In this document: one piece after another, positions 58,533-64,000 of the stretch
Layout: each line of letters begins with the position of its first letter
Position numbering within the stretch: position 1 is the first letter of the stretch
Assembly: GCA_001600615.1 (NCBI GenBank)
Contig: BCKK01000001.1
Span: forward strand, 1,155,082 to 1,219,081
Length of the DNA: 64,000 nucleotides
Direction of reading: 5' to 3'
Source: Dioszegia crocea
Lineage: Eukaryota; Basidiomycota; Tremellomycetes; Tremellales; Bulleribasidiaceae
Notes under the pieces: model-generated
Told to the model about the DNA's origin: nothing
The model's database searches: none
What the model saw: the letters and a program-made list of their open reading frames with translations, nothing else
Program-made: the position numbers and the translations under genes

Positions 58533-60815
58533 ATGGAGCCGCCCGTCAGCACTCTTCGAGCGAGGAGTGGGCCTGCGCCAAAGCTCATCGAGGGTCCGCG
58601 AGTAGGCCAACGAAGTCTGTATCATCAACGAGTGCTCGATGTAAGTTTCCACCCTCCTCGCCACTGGACTTCTTATCCGCAGAGCTCGAGTTGATGAGAA
58701 TAGGAAGACACATACACCGACGCATTGTCGCACATCATCACTCGCGACTTCTTCCCTAATCTCCCACATGTCCACGCTACAAATGCCTACCTTACTGCTC
58801 TGACGAACAACGATCCCGAGCTCCTTTCTTCATCAATTCGGCGCTTGGCGCAATTGGCCCAGGAGAAAGAAGATGGCGCTGGGCGAGGGTCTAGTCAGGG
58901 GTCCAAGGAGAAAGAAGAGCAGGAAGCGAAGGAAGCTCGAAGGAGGGAATTTGAGAATATGGGGACGCCTTACATGTCTGTGCCTGGGGGCTCTAAGCGG
59001 GCTGGGCGGACACCTGTGGGAGCGAGGGGTTGGGAGACGCCCGATATTCGCGAAAGAGGCGGAGAGTCATCACAACGAGCAGGAGAAGACTATGACGACT
59101 TGGATGGAGCTGGAGGGGAGACGCCAGGGCCCTCGCGGCAGCCTAAAAAGAAACGAAAACAGGCGCCAGAACCGGCTGTGGTCCGGGATGATCTCTCACT
59201 TGATGCGTTTCAGCGTAATTATACGTCCGAAGACAACGCATCATTTGTGCAGATTGTCGATAAGGAGAATCAGCAACGGCGGGAGGATCGGTGGGGATGG
59301 GCGTGGGAAGTGGAGAAACGGGCGAACGCGCGGAGGCTGGAAGGGGAGGCTAGGAGGAAGATGATTTTGGACGCGGCGACGAATGGGGAGTGGAGAGTGA
59401 ATGCTGAGGGGAAGAGATTGACCGGAGGTCTGGCGGAAGGCGGGAGGGATAGGGCCGAGGGGGAAGTATGGAAGGATGAGATCAAGCTCATCGCTGGCAC
59501 GGAGGAGGATGGGGCGTCCGGGGAGGGGTCGGCATCAGGAGCGCTTGTACCTCACGCCTCGAGCTCGACTTCATCCGCCTTGATTGCAGCCGCCAACGCT
59601 TCCGCGTCTACATCACGAGGCCGGGATGATCAATACAGCGAAGAAGCGATACCGGTCGATCATCCCCTCGGCCGGGCCCTTGCAGCGGCGGGTCTACCCA
59701 CAACGGCCTTGGTTTCCAAAGAGGATGGGGCACTGGTCCCCATGCGAGAAATTACGAGTGGTGGTGGAGATGGACGGGGACGGGGCGTGGGTGATAAAGA
59801 AAGTCGAGAACTGATCGAGAGGGTGATTATGGGAGATGAAGAGAGGGAGCATTTTGCTCTGGGCGGAAGTGGAGCTGATGGCTGGGGATACAAAGTGAGT
59901 ATCAGCCGACATGTCTTGGCGGCATTTGCTGATCTTTAGACGCGGAATAACTTCTACTTTGCCGCAGATGCCAACACCGACCCTTATCCCAAGCCGCAAA
60001 TGCGCAAGGATCCACCTTCTCGGCAAGCACCGCCAGCCATCGCACATGCCAATACTCGGCTGCCAGAGGATGACGATGTCGGGCCTATGAGTCGAGATCG
60101 AGCTGGGAGTAGTAGACGAGGGAGCAGTCCAGCCCGGAGCTGGGTAGCGGCAGCTGTCAAGGGGACACCATACCATCCGCGGGGTGGTCGCGAGGGTGGC
60201 AACGCCGACGAAAACGGCATGCCCACCATCAACAATTATTCTCTCGTTGCCGCCGATCCATCCCCCACACCCGAGAATCTCCCTTCACTGCTCACATGGG
60301 GTACGCTCCTCGCCACTCCCAAAGCTCTCGACGGGAGTGATGATCCTCTCGAATCTGGCGGACGGACATTCCGCCTTCCAGCCAATCAACGGCGTGACGA
60401 GATTGGTCGTCGATTAGGCAACAAGGCGTCGAGGGATATGAATGAGCGTGCTAAGGGATATATACCCCGTCCGAGCGGTTCATCCGTGAATCCTACCCTG
60501 AAGGCGGTTGCAGAGCGGAATGCACGTTCGGGGCGGATAGGGACGCCAGCGGGGTCAAGTTCGAGGCTGGGCGGTCAGATGTTGCCGCCGTCAAGTACTC
60601 CCAGACGGGATCACCTGACTCCGGCAGGTCAGAGATTGTTGGAGCGGAGCCTGGGGCGGAGTCCTATGGCGTCTGCGTCAGGCCGGGCGGGAGCGAGTGG
60701 GAGAAATAGGGGCGCAGCGATGGAAGTTGGGAGTGGGTGGGGCGTTGGGAGTAGCGGTAAGGGAAAGAAAGTGGGAGAGATGAGCTGGACCCCAAGTCCT
60801 GCTCATGGACGTTAG
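58533..60815 (+). CDS. ESS2: Splicing-associated protein Ess2/DGCR14 (Es2)
   Basis: Es2 is a nuclear protein found in late spliceosomes. Family blocks: YTDALSHIITRDFFPNLP at the start of exon 2, TPYMSVPG (preceded by MGTPY), LSLDAFQRNYTSEDNASFVQI, then W-A-W-E-V-EK with KWRVNAEGKRLT-like GEWRVNAEGKRLTG, GWGYKTRNNFYF and the C-terminal INNYSLVAADPSPTPE and FRLPANQRRDEIGRRLG. Only two introns, in contrast to neighbours. Ser/Gly-rich C-terminus ends SWTPSPAHGR. Start at 58533. Secure. Confidence 0.92.
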
Positions 60816-61025
60816 GCGTGGGTTCAGGTTGTAGCAATAAATTGGTGTAACATCACCATCATGTCTGGCAATGGCTTTACAAGGGCTGAGGTCCACCACA
60901 TTTCGCGTACACAAGTCGATAGTCTTCATACACAACACGAATATAAAGTTGGTGCACTGAAAGGCCGAGTAACTCTCCGGAAAATAATCTCACACTACTG
61001 CCGGTCTCATCACCGTTTCCCAACT

Positions 61026-62166
61026 TCACACTTTCCCCTCCCGCATCCGCCTGTGTCCCTTCCCCAGCCTGCCGTCGATATGACCGCCTCCCTCCGCGTA
61101 ACCAAACGCGTCTCTGTACCCATTCCCATTGACAGCTTCTTGACGCCCATCATACCTCGTGGCAGAAGATGACATGCCTCCAGCCCCTAGGCGGGGATAC
61201 GGCGTATCCAGGTCGGCTCGGATATACCGGGTTGCATTGCTCGCTGGATGTGTCAGTGCACTGCTCTTTGAAATGTTTCAAGGCAAAGGCTGAGGACTCA
61301 CTCCCATCGTAGCGCGCACGAGGAACATCATTCTGATTGCCCCATCCGCTCTGGCTGAGGCTCAGCGCCTGGCTTCCAGCCATGCTGCCGGGAGAAACGG
61401 GTGGCGATCGACCTTGCTGTCCGTGTTGCGCATACAGATGATGTTGTTGCTGCTGCTGGTGGTATTGAGTCGGACTGGGGGAATGCTGGTACTGCGAAGC
61501 AGCGTACTGCGTACCATGCTGCGACGGGGCGCGGTGTGTTCCCTTTCCGAGGCTTTGTGATTGTACGCTTCCGCCACCACCAACGGAGCTCTGTTGTAGC
61601 TGGTCAGGCTTGACGCCTGCCGGAAGATGTCCTGGTGGAGGACCGGCGAGTTCTGCGATATCAGCTGTAGGCCTGCGGGAGAAATGACCATGGGTGAAAT
61701 CCAAGTGGGCAGGACAAAGGACGGTACATGGTCCTCCAGGAGAATGGCGTGATCATTTCGACCTTTCGCCACTTTCCATCACAATATCGGGGGAAGAACC
61801 AAGAAACTCACCTCGTCCTTCGAGGTAACCGTAGTGGCCCAACCTTCCGGCCTTCAGCTTGCCTGCATCAAACGCCTTGAGTTCTCCTCCGGGCCCCACA
61901 CCGCCCATCTGCGCCTGAGCCTGAGCCTGGGGATGCTGCATGGAGCCCATATTGCTCTGCGCCTCAACAGGGTATCCGCCAACACCCATCATTCCGGGAT
62001 CCATTCGATTCGCGTACGCCGAGCCCATGGCGGATCCTTGGTGTCTGTTGGATCGGAGTGGAGGGAGCGAGGGAGAAGGAAGAGAGGGCGAAGGTAAGGG
62101 GACGGTAGGTGTCGAAGGTGGGGAAGCGCGTTTGCGAATGGGGGGTCGAGTAGGGGTACGGGTCAT
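61026..62166 (-). CDS. Gln-rich low-complexity protein, unknown function
   Basis: Not recognised. The first exon reads MTRTPTRPPIRKRASPPSTP, then Ser/Pro-rich, Met/Gly-rich and Gln/Ala runs (PQAQAQAQMGG), ending GHYGYLEGRG before an intron. The next exon has TADIAELAGPPPGHLPAGVK and then a Gln/His-rich tract (QYHQQQQQHHLYAQHGQQ). A last exon is entered by a GTGAGT intron and ends with the stop at 61026-61028 after GHRRMREGKV. RYDG occurs twice. An upstream in-frame Met at 62259 is less likely. Composition suggests a disordered scaffold. Confidence 0.62.
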
Positions 62167-62477
62167 GTTGATTCGTGAGATATGTGGTTTGGCGAGGAGA
62201 AAGAAGAAGGAAGCGTCAGCGTAGGTCTTTAAGAGGAAGAGTCTGGGGAATATAGCCATGGGGGCCGTGAAGTATATGGATTCTCATCTCGGACAGCCCG
62301 CCCAGCTGATCCTTTCATCACGCCCCGGACACCCCACGCAGCCCCCAATGATCCCTTGTGATATATCCCCAGAGGCGCAGACTGAGTGAGAAGGGGTAAA
62401 AGCGAGGCCGAAACGTTTCCGAGGCAGAGATCTCAAACTTAGATGGGGGAAAGATCAAAGACGGGAAGAGAGGACAG
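62167..62477. other. Spacer between two low-complexity genes
   Basis: 311 bases holding the promoter of the Gln-rich gene. No gene supported. Confidence 0.45.
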
Positions 62478-64000
62478 TCAAACCAACCCCGACATCATAC
62501 CCCCACCGCTCATTCCGGGATTCATCCCCATTCCAAACCCCCCTGCTCCCATATGATTCATTCCTCCGTATCCTTGTCCTTGACCACCTTGCCCAGGCAT
62601 CATACCTCCAAACCCTTGCATCCCTTGCATTCCCTGGCCAGGCATCATACCGCCCCCCATACCCATGCCCCCTCCAAAAGCCTGGCCCATGCCTGGCTGC
62701 ATTGACATCCCGCCCCCAAATCCTGGCCTGCCTGATCCCATAGGCATTCCCAACATGCTCATTTGTCCCATCTGTCCCTGACCCTGATTCTGGCCCATCC
62801 CATATCCCGCCCCTCCGCTAAGTCCAAAGCCGACCCCACCAAAACCAGCCGGTTGGGGATAAGCACCCATGCCCATGCCCTGCATCCCACCGCCTTGACC
62901 CATCATACCGGTCAGACCCCGTCCACCATACGCCCCCATCCCGCCCATACCGATATCGCCACCCGGTAATTCCGAGTGTTGATGCGGCGGTGTCATTCCC
63001 CAGTGGACCATCTTCTTCATGTCTCTTTTTCTGGAAGAAAGGGGAAGTGGCTGGGTGTAGAATAAAAAGATAGGTGCAGGACAGGAGGGGAAACTTCACA
63101 AGAGACCATCTCTTATAGCTTGTCGGGGCACAGGAGGAAAATGTGGAAAGGGGTAAAGGAGCAGAAGGATAGAGGGCAAAGGGGGGAACCGAAAGCTGTT
63201 CAAAGGACCTTGTCATGTCTCGATCTCACGTGCCGGAAACGCTCACAGCCTTCAATGGGAAAAGGAGGGACGAGGAATAGCCACTTACGGATCATAAGCG
63301 TCTCCATACTGCTGTAGGTACAGCTGTTGTTGCTGGAGTTGATGTTGGTATAGTTCAGCTTCGGACGGCTGGTGCTTGAGCCTGCCCTTATCTTTCTTGG
63401 GCGATGGTGCGAAGTGGATCTTACTGCTGTGATGAGCTTTGATCACAGAGCGCAGGGGGTGACTTACGGAGGTACTCCATCATCTGAAGATCCCTGACTA
63501 CTCTCCTCACTCGTGATAGGAGAAACTCCATCCCCTTGCATTCCCATCCCTATGCCCATGCTCATCCCGTACGCTTGAATATCCTCCATACTCATCCCCT
63601 GCATTTGCATCTGCATCTGCGTCATAGCCCACCAATACGCCATAGGATCCCAATACCCTTGTTGTGGATCGTACGGGTACCCACCGTGGTCATACCCCGT
63701 ATACCCCTGCTGCAGCCCTCCTTCCCCTCCTCCCGCCTCATATCCCTTGCCATGATTGACGAATACACCCTGCATCTGCTGCTGCTGATACTGTAGCGGA
63801 TGACCAGTCATGCCATGCCCATTCGCCCCCACTCCTCCTTGGCCCAAATTATGTCCGTACCCATATACCCCTTCTCCCGGAAGCATCCCCATCCCCAATT
63901 TCGCAGCTGCCAAGTTCGGATCCGGATGAGTCGACATTGGTTGGTTCAAGTCTCCAAACCGCGCCTGCGTCCTCTCTCGGGGTTCCCACTCTTGGGCACC
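62478..64000 (-). CDS. Gly/Met/Gln-rich protein, unknown function (partial, runs off right edge)
   Basis: The reading frame enters from the right edge (EWEPRERTQARFGDLNQP) and continues into Met/Gly/Gln-rich sequence with QMQMQMQGMSMEDIQAYG. A GTAAGT intron near 63,425-63,468 leads to KIHFAPSPKKDKGRLKHQPS and a Gln-rich HQLQQQQLYLQQYGD. Next a long intron (about 63,043-63,290, TTTCTTCCAG acceptor) leads to KRDMKKMVHWGMTPPHQHSE and a Gly/Met-rich tail (GFGGGMSMQPGMGQAFGGGM) ending SGLV at 62478. Composition is prion-like. The N-terminus, which may hold the functional domain, is outside the window. Confidence 0.62.

Overview
This window is nuclear DNA of a basidiomycete fungus, most probably a Tremellomycetes yeast or a close relative. 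Nearly every gene is broken by short introns (about 45-90 nt) with GTRNGT donors, a CTRAY branch site 10-20 nt before a YAG acceptor, and small exons. The protein set is ordinary eukaryotic housekeeping (FANCM/MPH1, PNO1, eIF3i, QCR8, RAE1, HGH1, YME1, ESS2) plus fungal genes (phospholipase B, a Whi2-like protein, a 7TM receptor-like protein). I saw no tRNA, rRNA or CRISPR, and no bacterial-type operon.

Layout. 0-2 kb: minus-strand, left-truncated gene that appears to fuse an AIG2/gamma-glutamyl cyclotransferase-like domain to a class V PLP lyase/aminotransferase. 2.3-7.1 kb: MPH1/FANCM helicase (+). 7.3-9.8 kb: F-box-like gene and a coiled-coil gene with GPxTK repeats (-). 10.5-11.9 kb: MDR oxidoreductase (+). 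12.3-17.7 kb: tandem pair of diverged RING-finger paralogs (-). 18.0-19.1 kb: PNO1 (+). 20.4-22.7 kb: 7TM receptor-like protein (+). 22.9-25.9 kb: non-LTR retrotransposon remnant interrupted by a 910-base assembly gap. 26.0-27.7 kb: eIF3i (+). 27.9-29.6 kb: divergent pair of a small hydrophobic protein (-) and QCR8 (+). 30.1-31.4 kb: Whi2-like BTB protein (+). 31.6-32.9 kb: His-rich methyltransferase (-). 33.3-37.0 kb: large F-box-like protein (-). 38.5-41.0 kb: secreted GPI-type phospholipase B (+). 41.3-42.6 kb: NDUFAF6-like protein (+). 42.9-44.5 kb: RAE1 (-), divergent with HGH1 (44.9-47.0 kb, +). 47.0-49.5 kb: gene-free block with an unusual degenerate repeat array. 49.5-50.6 kb: multi-pass membrane protein (-). 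50.9-52.5 kb: type I membrane protein (+). 52.8-55.8 kb: YME1 i-AAA protease (+). 56.0-56.7 kb: KIAA1143/DUF4604-like (-). 57.1-58.2 kb: methyltransferase (+). 58.5-60.8 kb: ESS2/DGCR14 (+). 61.0-64.0 kb: two low-complexity Q- or G/M-rich genes (-), the last truncated by the window edge.

The genes do not form one pathway. Several serve mitochondria (QCR8, YME1, NDUFAF6-like and perhaps the 88-residue protein) and several serve RNA or translation (PNO1, eIF3i, RAE1, ESS2, and HGH1, which chaperones eEF2). Many are arranged as divergent pairs with about 300 bp shared promoters. The most notable items are the apparent AIG2-PLP enzyme fusion, the RING paralog pair with a shared second zinc module, the 47.8-48.9 kb repeat block with eight GTCGAC palindromes in under 450 bp, and a 10-nt micro-exon encoding part of the YME1 pore loop. 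Exon joins were made by eye from splice signals and family resemblance; no alignment was run.
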